From the NCBI GenBank assembly GCA_933207985.1, contig OW240915.1:271460926-271524925 (forward strand): a stretch of 64,000 nt of DNA, read 5' to 3'. The DNA comes from Pelobates cultripes. Lineage: Eukaryota; Chordata; Amphibia; Anura; Pelobatidae. Positions 43,095-55,133 of the stretch are shown in pieces. Position numbers and translations under genes: made by a program. The notes under the pieces are model-generated. The model worked only from the letters and a program-made list of their open reading frames with translations. It ran no database searches and was not told where the DNA came from. Within the stretch, counting starts at the first letter, position 1; each line of letters starts with the position of its first letter.

Positions 43095-43590
43095 GAATAC
43101 AGGGTTCTGTGTATAATTTAAACAAGATACAGATTCTACAGCTAAATGAAGTGAGATATGGGTTCATGTAATTTGAGCGACATAGAGGTTCAGCAAGTGA
43201 TATAAGTGAGATATAGGTACTGCATGTCATATTAGTGAGATAATGGTTCTGTTTGTAATATGAGTGAGGTATAGGTACTGCATGTCATATTAGTGAGATA
43301 ATGGTTCTGTTTGTAATATGAGTGAGGTATAGGTACTGCACATATTAGTGACATGATTCTGCGTGTAATATGAGTGAGGTATAGGTACTGCATGTCACAT
43401 TAGTGAGGTATAGGTACTGCACACATTAGTGACATAATGGTTCTGTTTGTAATATGAGTGAGGTATAGGTACTGCACATATTATTGACATAATGGTTCTG
43501 CGTGTAATATTAGTGAGGTATAGGTACTGCACATATTAGTGACATAATGGTTCTGCGTGTAATATGAGAGATATGGGTCTAGCACATTAT
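43095..43590 (+). repeat. Tandem array, ~55-60-bp units
   Basis: Units combine TATTAGTGAGATAATGGTTC, TGTTTGTAATATGAGTGAGG and TATAGGTACTGCATGTCA; about eight imperfect copies follow each other. No coding frame. Confidence 0.88.
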
Positions 43591-43658
43591 ATCTGCAGTG
43601 TGAATTTGTAAATGGTGCCTTTTGACATGTGGATCGCAAGAGGTTGGAAAGTGCTAAG

Positions 43659-43952
43659 TAGTGATGTCGCGAACCGTCCGCGAACTTCTCGCGAACGGTT
43701 CGCCACGAACCCTTCGTGGCGAACTCCGGTCAGCTGACGCATCCCGGCCAATCTCCAGCAGACCCTTCCTCCCAGACCCTCCTACTTCCTGGACAGCATC
43801 CATGTTGAAGGCAGCTTCAACATAAATGCTGTCCAGGAGGTGGGAGGGTCTGCCGGAGATTGTTAGGGATGTGTCAGCTGACCGGAGTTCATCGCGAACG
43901 AACCGTGGCGAACCGTTCGCGAGAAGTTTGCGGACGGTTCGCGACATCTCTA
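43659..43952. mobile_element. Palindromic hAT-type MITE, 294 bp, perfect 8-bp TSD
   Basis: The ends are TAGTGATGTCGCGAACCG and CGGTTCGCGACATCTCTA. The 8-bp target duplication GTGCTAAG lies at 43651-43658 and 43953-43960. The whole element is one long palindrome: both arms share GCGAACTTCTCGCGAACGG, CCACGAACC, GTCAGCTGAC and CTTCCTGGACAGCAT or complements. An 8-bp duplication points to hAT. It is unusually rich in CpG and the TTCGCG motif. Confidence 0.9.
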
Positions 43953-43960
43953 GTGCTAAG

Positions 43961-45004
43961 TGACTGATTGGGATTCTTCCATATATTCTTTACAATAGAT
44001 TTCATTGAAATGTCTGAATACATAATATAATATTGTCTCTTTGCCTGTCTAGATAAAAGGAAGGTAGAACATTTTTTTTTTTTTTTTTTGCTGAATAAAG
44101 AAAAAAAAGGAGTTGATTTGCAAACAGCCATGGAGTCAGCAGAGAGAGAGAGAATCAGCCAGGTTTAATCCTGCCTGTTAAATTATAAATTGAAGGTGTG
44201 ATTAGAGCGGATGTCTCCCAACTTGTCCTATACAAGCATGCAATGAGATTTGCCTAGGTCACTGCAGTCCTTGCTATTGCCTTCACTAATGGATAATGCA
44301 TTATCCATAAATATTGCAGAGAGTCAATGGAAAACGCCGTCTCAAGTGGGTTATACAGTGCAGGAAGTGAATGGTGAAACCTCACACGGTTTACTACCAA
44401 CAATATACATGGGTCTGTATTTTTTTTTTTTTTTTTATTCTTCAGACCTTTATGGGGCTCCACAATTACTCTTAAAGCTGCAGATTTTGCAAGGGCCTTT
44501 GCACTTATTAACCCTTTAAGAGTGCAAGTGTACAAAAAATAAAAATGCACATGCTTAACATATAGTCACATAGTCACCCAGAGTGAGTTGGTGCAGATGT
44601 CCTGTCATTTTAAACCCTGACAGCCAGTAAAAGGCTGTTTTCTCCTCCAAAACGGAGTAAAATTTGGTTCTGCAATCAAATGCTGCTCATAGCATCAATT
44701 GATTGGAGGAACGCAGTGTTTGGTCACGCATGTGTATAAAAAAATCTACGGATTCTGTTAGGGAAGCAATGGTTTGGACGAGATCGCAGAAGACCCGAGC
44801 AAGTGTGCCGACATCTTTGGAGGCGGAGTGGACAACTGCAGTGGAGAAGTCACAGGCTGGAAATGAGTAGGTCAAAATTAATTAACTTTATTAATTTTAG
44901 CAGCAAACGGGTGCACGGTGATCACAGCTATAAAAGGAAACCCGTAGATTCCCTTTAAATGGTACACAAGCACCATAATCACTACAGCCTATTACAGTAG
45001 AGCC
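43961..45004. other. AT-rich DNA, no gene seen
   Basis: Long T-runs lie at 44072-44089 and 44419-44436. No exon, RNA gene or named repeat is recognised; a weak T2-like right end (ATTCCCTTTAAATGG) occurs at about 44950. Confidence 0.35.
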
Positions 45005-45225
45005 ATCCTTACCATTTTCAGGGCCCTGGAAATAAAAAATATGTTGGGCCCCATACCCACCCCTACCATTGTTCACACAAACTAACACTCATACACTGAT
45101 CACATACTAACACACATCGCAGTATCTTTCTCTCTCCAGTTGCTTACCTGCTGGCTCTGGCTTGCTCTCCCAGGGGTCCAGTGTTGGGGGAGTAATAGAG
45201 TCCCATCATGTTCTCCTTGGAGCGC
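45005..45225 (+). repeat. Fragment related to the hAT element at 59009
   Basis: It shares the order GGGCCCTGG...TTGGGCCCC, then a CA/ACT-rich tract, then CTCTGGCTTGCTCTCCCAGG and GGGGTCCAGTG with the left half of 59009-59689. No terminal repeats or target duplication are preserved. Confidence 0.5.
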
Positions 45226-45856
45226 TGGAATATGATATCACAGACTGGCACCCACTTCCACTGACATATATACTAACACGGAGTTCTGTCGGTGTAATAA
45301 CTATGTTAGGGTGACTCTCACACAGACATCCTAAGCGTAGTGCTCAAATAGCATCCTGGATGACTGTGACAGAGCCCCAATGGAACAGGGAAGAAGCCCT
45401 GCTTTCCATCCCAAAAAGCATTGACTATGGTTATGGTGCTAGCAATCAGCCAATAAAACCCCTTTTGTTTTTGCTTACCAAATACTTCCAGTGTGTGCAC
45501 ATGTACTGACTTTTCACGTTGTGTTTAGCAGCCTCCTTCACTTGGAGGAGTTGTACTGGAGGCTGTTATACACTGATACAGAGTTGATGCATGTCTGGCT
45601 CAGAGAGCGCAGGTAATCACTTTATATCACTGGGGTGAAGACGACTGACTTGCACTGAAGGAGACTGCATGGAGCGAGCAGACAGAGGCATACTCAAGCC
45701 TTATAAGTAATTGGAGAGTTCCATGGGGGAAGCAATGCTCCCTACCTGATGCTACTTGATGCCAATGGAAAAGAGGTGCAGTTAGGATGCCACAAATTGA
45801 TGATAACATATAAACTGCAATAATTTCAAAAGTAAACTCAGACAGACATGATCCTA

Positions 45857-46190
45857 TTGTCATGACCCATACCTTCAAAGTGTCCCTATTAAGGAGGACA
45901 GTTCCTGTTTTGGGCCCAAATCCACTATTTTTAGGAACTCCATATTGTTAGTGTGTGAGTGTATAACAGAGCTCCACAGCAAAAATACTCATTATAATAA
46001 GCATAAATGAGTGTATAAACCAGTCTGTGTAATTAGGATGCACTGATCTTGTTCTTAATTACATTTTAGTTGCATGAATTGTTATTAGTAAATCACCTAA
46101 AAATGTATCAGAACTGCTCTGGCCAAACCCCCACTCACACACCTAAAATAAACTGTCCCTCTTCGTCCATGTGAAATATCGGCAGGTATG
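45857..46190 (+). repeat. CATACC-ended dispersed repeat, copy 1
   Basis: It starts CATACCTTCAAAGTGTCCCT and ends GAAATATCGGCAGGTATG. Internal blocks TCCATATTGTTAGTGTGTGA, AACAGAGCTCCACAGCAAAA and CAGTCTGTGTAATTAGGATG recur in the copy at 50446. The inverted CATACC/GGTATG ends suggest a non-autonomous DNA transposon of unknown family. Confidence 0.65.
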
Positions 46191-47110
46191 CCATGTAGCG
46201 GAGAGCTGGTCTTTCACAGGCTAGCTCCACTAAAGATCCCAGTGAGGCTCAGGAACAAGTAATAAAATCCCATAAAACAATAGTCACAGCAAGCAAGGTA
46301 ATCCACGAATATCCCCATACAGATCCCAATGACTGGACGACACACAGCATCAGGAGCAGAACTGAACTTTTAATCACTTAACCTTCTTTTAAAGCTTTCT
46401 CCCATGCAAGGGAGGGATTCACATTAATTATACTGTACATCAATCACACATGAGTTGCCACCCACACATCCCCTCCCCTTAGTATGACTCATAATCCCAT
46501 TATGCAGGACACAGTTCCCCTCGTTTTCTGGATGTACCCCTAAACATAGGGGTACACCTTTAAATGTTACATCCCCTGGTAGACCTGATCTGGGTGAGTG
46601 ACATATTCAAAAATCACCCAGATCGTAACAGGGGTTCGGGAAATTCATGGAGGTAGCCCTGCAGTCGGTCACAGAAAAAGGGAATAAAATGCACGAACGG
46701 CTTGGGTTATGGAGACTGGGGAGGATTTGGATAAACCCCCTTGTTCGTGGAGTTCTTTCTACCGAACGGTGAGCCATTCGGTAGTTTCTACACGAATTGA
46801 TGGCAGTGTGGAGGTCTCAGCGGTGTTTGCCTAGCCGAGTGTCCGATTTGGGTTCCAGACACTTGACGGCAAAACACCGCTGTTCGGGAGTTTAAGATGG
46901 CCGCCGCCACGTGTTCGTCTCCCGAATGGCGGCCACCCAGAGGACAAAGCACACACTGCACTGATTGCCAATTACCCGTTTGCAACATTGTTGCGAACGG
47001 TAATTGGAGGCACACTTATTCCTGGGGTGGTCTGATTATTCGGTAGTTTCACTGGTATAATAACTGGAGTGATTTTACCGAACAATCAGGCGAATGCTGC
47101 ATACTACATA
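46191..47110 (-). mobile_element. LTR-like region related to family A
   Basis: It shares CAATCCCATTATG-, CAAGGGAGGGATTCACATTA- and CAAAAATCACCCAGATC-type blocks with the LTRs at 62341-62540. Motifs ACCGAACGGTGAGCCATTCGGT and AAGATGGCCGCC lie in the right part. Boundaries and ends are not clear. Confidence 0.4.
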
Positions 47111-47264
47111 CATACATACTGCAAAATTAACCGAAAGCATATTAACACACATAATTTTGAGGACAGCCCAATGCCATCCGCTACATGCCATAACTACTGC
47201 AATAAATACGTTGTAGAGGTTTGGGGGTTTTGGAGCATCTCTTTAAGACCTTATATTGTTAATA

Positions 47265-48335
47265 CAGGGCTCGACAAATCCCAGGCGATAGGAGATTTGC
47301 CCGCTCTTTAATGTGGCCGCCGAGGGAGCTTTGAAAGCAGCTGCTGCTAGAGCATGGAGGCGGCCGCTGCCTGAGGAAGCACGGAGCCGGCCTCCCGCAG
47401 GAGCATGGAGGTAGCTGCTGAGGGAGCATGGAGCTGGCCGGCCTCCCGCATGAGCAAGGAGGCGTTGCGCGAGGGAGCGGTACGTTTACTGCAGCTCCTC
47501 TCTGCTCCCTCGCGCTGTTTAATGATGCAAGGAGCCGGAATATGACGTCACTCCGGCTCCGGCATCATTACAGAGAGCAAGCAGGGAGAAAAGAGGAGCT
47601 GCAGTAAGAGTACTGCAGAAAGAGATCAGCCCCACTGGACCCAGGGAAAGACCCACTCAGCTCTCCTAAAGGTAGGGAGGCTGAGTGGGTTTCAATTAAT
47701 ACAAAAATGTGTGTGTAAGCCTGTCAGAGTGAGTGTGACTCTGAGTGAGCGGGAACAGGAGCCTGTCAGAGTGAGTGTGTGTGTGAGCCTGTTAGAGTGT
47801 GTAACTCTAAGTGAGTGTGTGCAAGTCTGTCATCAGTGTGTGTAGGTGTGCACCTGTCAGAATGTGTGTGTGTGCGCGCATTTAGGTACCTGCCCCCTGC
47901 AATCGCACGAGGAAGGTGGTTTTACTCAACTTTTTCCCCCATGCCGTGCCACTTCCGCCGCAGCTGGTACCACCTCAATGGCTGAGGTTATCGATCATTA
48001 TGATCTCAGCTAAGCCAATGGAAAGCAAGATTTTGTGCATGCGCAGTAAATGTGCCAATCCGCATCTCATCATAGGGATGCATTGAATTAATGAATCTCT
48101 ACGAGGAACATTCAGTGCCTCCATGCAGAGCTTGGAGACCATGAACGTTGGTGCTGCACGTGGTGCAGCAGTGACCCAGGACTCTATAGTGGCTGTCTTA
48201 GTGACTGTCACTAGGGGTGTTACTAAGCAGCAATGTAAACACTGATTTTTTTTGCTGAAAAGGTAGTGTTCACACTGAAAAGCCTGCATGTGGTTCTGGT
48301 GACTATAGTGTCCCTTTAAGAATTATCAAGCCCTG
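47265..48335. mobile_element. hAT-type non-autonomous element, 1.07 kb, perfect 8-bp TSD
   Basis: The ends are CAGGGCTCGACAAATCC and AATTATCAAGCCCTG. The perfect 8-bp duplication TGTTAATA lies at 47257-47264 and 48336-48343. Inside are repeated GC-rich blocks (GGAGCATGGAGG, GGAGCCGG), a GT-rich tandem stretch at 47700-47875 with the unit CCTGTCAGAGTGAGTGTG, and a T2-like right arm ending GTGACTATAGTGTCCCTTTAAG. There is no transposase. Confidence 0.88.
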
Positions 48336-48343
48336 TGTTAATA

Positions 48344-48927
48344 GCACCAAGGGTCTATCAGTGACCTAGTGAGCCTGAAAATTACCCTGATAAATACATA
48401 GGACCTTTAAAAAGTAAAGTATGCTTATCACCAGACAAAATGTTAGTATCTTGTAATGTTAGCTTCTAGACACCCAGGATTAATTCTTGGTCTGGAGTTA
48501 AGGGACACCCAGAGATAACATTTTGTGTGATTTCTCACCCAAAAGCTATTTTAGAGATAACACAGACCACTGAATAGCTACTGATGAAATGTCACTTCAT
48601 TACTTCATTTAAACCCAATAAGAAAGTAAACAAGTGTAAAAGCTACAGATGCAAAGAAGTCAGCGTTCTGTCAGTTTGAGAAAACAGACGTAATTTCATG
48701 TGTGTATTCAGCTTATTATACAAATAGGTTGTAAAGTTGGAATGTTAGCACAATCTGTCTATACAAAGTGTATACACTATAATTTATATGTTTATGTAAA
48801 ATATTTTAAAACATTCAATAAAAAATGTAAGAGGATTTTCTAAAGCGTTATCATCACTGCAGCTTAGTTTAGGCGTTGAAAATGGTTGAAAGGAAGTTAT
48901 CCATAGAGGCTCAGTATGTCAGCTGAA
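48344..48927. other. AT-rich DNA without a gene
   Basis: No repeat family or coding signal is recognised. Confidence 0.4.
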
Positions 48928-49394
48928 TTAAAGGATCACTATAGGCACCCAGGACCACTTCAGCTCAATGACGTGGTCTGGGTATCAGGTCCCTCTAGTT
49001 ATAACCCTGCAGCTTAAAACATAGCAGTGTCACTGAGGGTTAATCCAGCCTCTAGTGGCTCTCACTGACAGCCGCTAGAGGCGCTTCCGTGATTCTCACT
49101 GTGAAAATCACAGTGAGAAGACGCTGGACGTCCATAGGAAAGCAGTGAGTAATGCTTTCATGTGGGCTGTTTGAATGCGTGCGGGGCTCTTGCCGCGCAT
49201 GCGCATTCAGATCTGACGTAGGCTGGGGGTGGAGAGTTCTCCAGCACAGAGGAAGCCCGGCGCACAGAGGAAGCCCGGCGTTGGAGAAACCCCTTCAGCC
49301 CAGCGGGAGGGTGCCCGGTGGGTGGGGGGGACCTAATGACCCTATAGTGCCAGGAAAACGAGTTTGTTTTCCTGGCACTATAGTGCTCCTTTAA
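48928..49394 (+). mobile_element. T2-MITE, complete, 467 bp
   Basis: TTAAAGGATCACTATAGGCA to GGCACTATAGTGCTCCTTTAA with TTAA at both ends. It holds the CACTGTGAAAATCACAGTG core and the TGCCAGGAAAACGAG/TTTTCCTGGCA end palindrome. A small internal duplication AGAGGAAGCCCGGCG occurs near 49250. Confidence 0.9.
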
Positions 49395-49415
49395 GTTTTC
49401 TATTTAAAAGACATA

Positions 49416-49862
49416 TTAAAGGGACACTGTACGCACCATTACCATTTTAAGTGTTTATGGTGCATGAAGTCTGTGGGCACTGTGTCCAGTATCACTGCTA
49501 AATGGTTTACTTACTTTACCATTTAGATGAGATATCAGTCCACGACAACCTGTAGCCCAGCGTCCAATTAGAAAACGGCAGAGGCATGCTCCACTTTAAG
49601 CTATGCCAGGAATAGTAGGCAGTGATTGGCTGAGTGCCTTGTGTAAGTCCTCTCAACCAATCAATGACCCAGAGAATGGCATGACTTGGTATCTGCTTAC
49701 ACCATATCATCACTGGATACCGGGCTGCAGGGGACCGAGCATCTCTGCTTAATGGTGAGTAAACCGTTTAGCTATGATGTGGGACCTGAAGCCCATAGGC
49801 ACCGGGCATCATAGCCACCTCAATCCACTTAAGTGGTTATCGTGCCTACAGTGTTCCTTTAA
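49416..49862. mobile_element. T2-like MITE, 447 bp, fourth subfamily
   Basis: TTAAAGGGACACTGTACGCA to GTGCCTACAGTGTTCCTTTAA with TTAA at both ends. The arms pair around AAATGGTTTACTTAC and GAGTAAACCGTTTAG. It lies only 21 bp from the preceding MITE. Confidence 0.85.
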
Positions 49863-50445
49863 TTAGCTGAAGATACAGTTAAAATCTGAAATCTTATTCT
49901 AAATTGGTTAGAAACCACAGGTAAGAGATTAACTATATAAAAGTCTAGTAAATAGATTATGCAGATAATGATCTAAAAAATGTTGCGTTATATTGTAGCC
50001 TCAGGGGCGTATTTTCAAACACACTTCTATAGTTTTGGCGTTCTTCTGATTCTTTTAGATAAGAATGACACTTCAAAGACCACAAGTATTACCTATTTAT
50101 TAGATCAACAGCAATGTATTTGTGAATTGAAACTATTCCAAAATAACCTTAAGTAGTTTCATTAATTCTTTCTTCATGAATTTAGGTAGTCAAGACAACT
50201 GAACTACGTATTTCCTAACCCTGTTGCTCATGGTTTCCTTTAAAACTATGGAAGAATTAGGATTAGATAAAATATCTCAATCCCTTTTTGTGATACTGAA
50301 GCTTCAGCAAACCATGCAGATTTTCAGTAGGATTATTTTATTTAATGTGTGCTATAACACATTAAAAAGTTCTCATCTCCAGAATTGTGTGTCTTATTAA
50401 CTCAGCCACTGTCAGTAAAAAAGGTAGTATTACAAATATTGACAA
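49863..50445. other. AT-rich DNA without a gene
   Basis: Nothing beyond unique-looking sequence is visible. Confidence 0.4.
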
Positions 50446-50780
50446 ATATCATACCTCCCAAGTGTCCCTATTCATAAGGCACAGTACTTCTTTCTCGATA
50501 ATCCTCATGTCCCTATTTTCTTTACTAATGTCAATCTTTTATACAAACTACATATTGTTGGCGTGTCTGACGGTATAACAGAGTTCCGCAGCAATAAAAC
50601 TCAAAGTAATGTGACTTTAAACAACAATAAAAGTGTTTTGAAATCAGTCTGTGTAGTAAGATATATTGTTCTTGTTTTATATTACATTTTATTTGCATAA
50701 ATATTAGTACATCTCCTAAACTTACTCAGCCTTGCCTATGGCCACAACCCCACTCATACCACTAAAATGAAAGAACATTC
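50446..50780 (+). repeat. CATACC-ended dispersed repeat, copy 2
   Basis: It starts CATACCTCCCAAGTGTCCCT and follows the same order as 45857-46190: ACATATTGTTGGCGTGTCTG, AACAGAGTTCCGCAGCAA, AATCAGTCTGTGTAGTAAG and CACAACCCCACTCATACCAC. The right terminus is degraded. Confidence 0.65.
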
Positions 50781-51062
50781 ATTCACTTTTAAATAAACAT
50801 GCAAACCAAAATAAAGTATGTAATAAAAATGTATTAACTTAAAATAAACTTGGTCAGATGGCATTGTTGGGCACGCCTCTCAGTTAGGGGAGTTACTTCT
50901 CCCCCTAACTTCCTTTTATCAACCCGTCTCAGTTTCATTCCAGTCCAATTAATGACAAAAAAACATGGCTCCATTGTACAGCAGAAAGAGAGAGAAACAA
51001 GACACTGGAGCCTGATATGCATTAATCACCCTCCATCTCTTCTCCCCCTGTAAGGATGTTGT

Positions 51063-51467
51063 ATCGCACCAACGGTTGTCACCTTCTCACCAAGCTGTTT
51101 GGCGATGGTCTTGTAGCCCATTCCAGCCTTGTGTAGTTCTACAATCTTGTCCCTGGACAACCTTGGACAGCTCTTTGGTCTTGGCCATGGTGGAGAGCTT
51201 GGAATCTGATTGATTGATTGCTTCTGTGGACAGGTATCTTTTGTACAGGTAACGAGCTGAGATTAGCTGAGACACCTGGGAGCCAGGAATCTATACTTAT
51301 TTCACTCATTGACATGCAAATCAATTCATAACTTTTTTGAAATGCATTTTTCTGGATTTTTTTTTGTTATTCTGTCTCTCACTGTTAAAATTAAAGACTG
51401 ATCATTTATTTGTCAGTGGGCAAACGTTTGAAATCAGCAGGAGGTCAAATACTTTTTTCCCTCACTG
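51063..51467 (-). mobile_element. Tc1-B stump (one end and transposase N-terminus)
   Basis: It matches 37935-38421: the helix-turn-helix region of the transposase on the minus strand ([11 protein letters not shown] start at about 51188), then the inter-region CAGGTAACGAGCTGAGATTA, and the terminus CAAATACTTTTTTCCCTCACTG followed by TA. The rest of the element is missing. Confidence 0.88.
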
Positions 51468-51707
51468 TAGAGGAACTCGGTAGCTTGCCTTTCGGAAAAT
51501 CCCCACTCAGTTCTCAAAATAGTTTTTGCTCATTTGTTCCATTCCAGAGAATACATAATCTAGGGCACATCTGACTGATCCCACCTGTGAGGGCAGTCCA
51601 GAACACAAATACCAGCATGTTCTCTCTGCATGAGAGATGCTGCAACCCCGGTGGATAGTTTTGTTTGGGACTCGTCAGTGAGGTGAGCTGATACACTGTG
51701 CCTAGAG

Positions 51708-52229
51708 TGTATCACGGTCGTGTGATAACCCAACACGCAGTATGTAAACCCACAGAAAACCCAAGCACGTATTACCGAAAAATCAGAATACCAGATATCA
51801 GGAGAATGATACAAGAATAGCGAGGTCAGGATACCAGAAATTAGGAGCTCAAAATACAAGCCGAGTCAGGGAACCAGAAAACAGGAACGTTAAAAGCCAA
51901 GCCAGGTCAGTACACAGAAACAACAGTAAATATGCAAGGAGAATCAAAGCGCACTAAGAGGAACACAAGGAACCACAATAGGGCAAAGAACAAGGCAAAA
52001 GGCTCCCCTTTTATAAGGGAGCGTCGTTTTCTTTAAGGCCATGCCCCCAAAACGTTCTGGGCCAGTATTAATGACGCAGGACCGTGTCAATGATGTTCCG
52101 CACCGCATCAAAACAAGGGGCGTGACTCTAGCGTCCGGCGTGGGACATGGTGAACTCGTTGGAAGAGGAGTCTGCCCTGGAACCTGCACCACGCGGGCGC
52201 CATGGAATAAGGTAAGAGATCGTGACAAA
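51708..52229 (-). mobile_element. LTR-like element with internal 40-bp repeats
   Basis: Read on the minus strand it starts TGTCACGATCTCTTACC and ends CGACCGTGATACA, giving TG...CA ends. A TTATAAAAGGGGAGCC box lies near 52005-52015. Downstream are about four degenerate 40-bp repeats with CCAGAAATTAGGAGC and GGTCAGG-type blocks (51780-51930). No target duplication is clear. Confidence 0.5.
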
Positions 52230-53228
52230 TTGAGCACGGGGTCCACGTCTGGTTTACCCAATTACTTCTACTGTTTATATGAGTAGACAGTTGGAGGCAT
52301 TTTTTTGCTCTTCTTTCTTTCATTACTTCTTTTTTTCCCTGCCAAATCACAGTCTGGCAGAGAATTTGAGTTATTCCCAGAAGACACTGGCTGTAGATAT
52401 CTGACATCAAGACAACTTCCTTTCACTTTTCCAAGTCATGTTTGCTATCATTTATACACAAGTTACCAAATTTCTTTGGATTGTGACAGTGGATCTTTCA
52501 AAAATATATTAATTGTCAATTGCCAATATAAAATAACCTAAGAAAAATTGAAAAACCATTGACAACTTCTTTAACCGTCTGACGCTCAGGGAAAAGCTGG
52601 TTATAAACCCATGGCACTAGGGATAGTCCAAAATATTCAGCGGGCAGGCAGCCTAGCTGCATGAATTCACATTTCTAATGGAAACACCATTCAAAAGCCA
52701 TTTGAAGTGCTCTGGGAGTAAATGAGAGAGCGTGTGAATGAATCCCCCTCCTGCAGTGCGATAGTGACAGCCAACAATATTTTCAGCCAACAACAGTAGT
52801 AATCAATTTTCAACATGCTTATAACCATGCTTACACAACATGAGTAGGCATATTAGAGGCTGAATGAGGGCTACTAGTAATTTTGGAAGCTCGAGAGCTT
52901 TGTTACCAGACTAATTAATTTGGTTCTTTAATACCCCATTTATATTACTGAATTAAAAAGTATGCTACTTTTTTAAAAAAACAGGACAGAGTTGTGAATA
53001 AATGCTCCTGTAATGAGAAATAAAGAGATAAAATCTTTATAGTACTGGTAGAATTAAAAAATTTCTATACCAATTATATGACTGTAGTACGTTATTTACA
53101 GATTGTAAACAAAAAAAACTCTTTTTATCTTTTTTTGCTTAGCAGCAAAACTGAAAGGCCTAATGCAGCAGTGGCTAAAATGTATATCCCCAGCTACTGT
53201 TGCACTCAACTCCCGTTGGGTTTTGACA
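52230..53228. other. AT-rich DNA; possible conserved block 52840-52960
   Basis: No gene is seen. The 52840-52960 stretch (GGCTACTAGTAATTTTGGAA, ACTAATTAATTTGG) is unique in the window and rich in homeodomain core sites. Its AGCTCGAGAGCTTTG part loosely resembles GAGCTCGAAGGCTTTG at about 3700. Confidence 0.35.
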
Positions 53229-53559
53229 TCCTAAAGCAAGCACGTCAAACTCAAAGTGTAACACGGGCCAAATAAACAAGGTTTAAGTTTATGTGGGCCG
53301 CAAAAAAAATAGAATTCAGTTTTCATAGAAATGTAGGTTTATTTAGAAAAGAACAGTACATAAAAAAAAAAATTTTTTAAATCGCCTCACTGACACTTTA
53401 TGTCCTCACGCTCGTAAGGCTTCAAAGTAAACAAAAGTGTGAATTTATTTTAAGTAAACGTGCATTTGCAAATAACCAACGTTTCAGTCCAACTACTTTG
53501 ACATGTTAAGAAAAGTTTGGTAATGGGACTGATATGTTGAATGTATGCTGTTGCATACT

Positions 53560-53821
53560 CCCTATCTAATACACTACTCCCTCCCTCCACTCTTCTACAC
53601 TGCCCTCCCATTTAATACACTATAACTTAAACACTGCCACCAACTTATACATTGCCCCAAAACTAATACAATGCCCCCCAATCTAATACACAGCCTCCCT
53701 AATCGTATACACAGCCGTCCTAATCGTATACACAGCCGTCCTAATTGAATACACAGCCTCCCCAATCTAATACACTGCTTCCCCAAACTAATACATATCC
53801 CCTCAATCTAATACACTTTAA
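53560..53821 (+). repeat. TAATACACTGCCCC minisatellite, copy 2 left
   Basis: The same C-rich array as at 28606. A local variant, CCTAATCGTATACACAGCCG, is repeated three times near 53700-53760. Confidence 0.85.
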
Positions 53822-55133
53822 TCTTTCCTTGAAAGAGTTGTGTATGCGAGATTGACAGACTTCCTCGAGTCCAACTCTCTGCTAGACCCGTTTCAGTCTG
53901 GTTTCCGTGCTAAGCACTCTGTGGAAACGACACGGACCAAAGAATCCAATGATCTACTTGCTGCAAAATCTCGTGGTCACTACTCTATCCTAATTCTCCT
54001 TCACCTTTCTGTGGCTTTTGACACTGTTGATCACCAGCAGCTTCTTCTCATCCTCCACAATATCGGTCTACAAGATATTGCTCTCTCCTGATGCTCCTCC
54101 TACCTCTCCCAGCGCTTTTTCAGCGCTTCTTTCTCTGACTCTGCTTCTTCTCCCCAAGTCCTCTCTGTTGGTGTCCCCCAAGGTTCAATCCTTGGTTCCC
54201 TACTGTTCTCCATCTATACTGGCTCCCTTGGTAAACTCATTAGCTCCTTTGGCTTCCAATATAATTTCTATGTGGATGACACGCAAATCTGTCTGTCCTC
54301 TCCTGATCTCTCCCTGTCCCTCTTGACTAGTGTCTCTGACTGTCTCTCTGCTATTTCTAACTGGATGGCTTCCCACTTCCTTAAACTCAACTTGACCAAA
54401 ACTGAAATTCTGGTCTTTCCTCCCTCAAGTGTTGCTACTCCTGTGTCTGTCTCCCTCCAAGTCAACTGTGCTACCATCAGATTCACCATGCATGCTCGCT
54501 GCCTAGGTGCTCTCTTTGACTCCGAGCTCTCCTTCACGCCTCATTTTCAGTCTATCGCCAAATCCTGCTGCTTCCTTCTCAAAAACATTGCGCGCATCTG
54601 ACCCTACTTAACGCCAGATGCGACTAAGGTGCTAGTCCATTCCACTGTCCTTTCTCACCTTCACTACTGTGATCCGCTTCTCAGTGGTCTTACGTGCTCC
54701 CAACTTGTGCCGTTACAGTCTATAATGAATATGGCGGTGAGGCTCATCTTCCTTTCCGCCCGCACATCCCACGCCTCACCCTTCTGTCAGTCCCTACATT
54801 GGCTTCCTGTAAGATATAGGGCTCAATTTAAAATTCTGGTTCTTGCTTTCAAATCTCTACATAATGCTGCTCCCTACCTATCTATCTTCCCTAATACACA
54901 AGTATGTCCCGTCTAGGCCCTTACGATCTGCTGAAGACTTATGTCTATCTTCTGTCCGTACTCCCACCTCTGATGCTCACCTTCAAGACTTCTCCAGGGC
55001 TGCACCCGTTCCTGTGTATCTCACTTCCCTCCTCTGTTAGATGCTCACCTAGTCTCCACTCCTTCAAAAAAATCATTAAAAACCCACTTCTTCATAAAAG
55101 CGTATCAATTAAACTGTTAATAGCTCCCGACTG
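53822..55133 (+). pseudogene. L2 reverse transcriptase, broken
   Basis: The polymerase blocks are spread over several frames: [36 protein letters not shown] (first Asp region), [18 protein letters not shown], then [11 protein letters not shown] (YADD changed to YVDD), [20 protein letters not shown] and LHWLPVRYRAQFKILVLAFK. At least two stops and several frameshifts interrupt it. It lacks the endonuclease by 5' truncation. Confidence 0.9.

Noticed and set aside
43654..43947. 97-codon minus-strand frame
   Set aside because: It lies entirely within the palindromic hAT MITE at 43659-43952 and reads both arms; no independent coding evidence.
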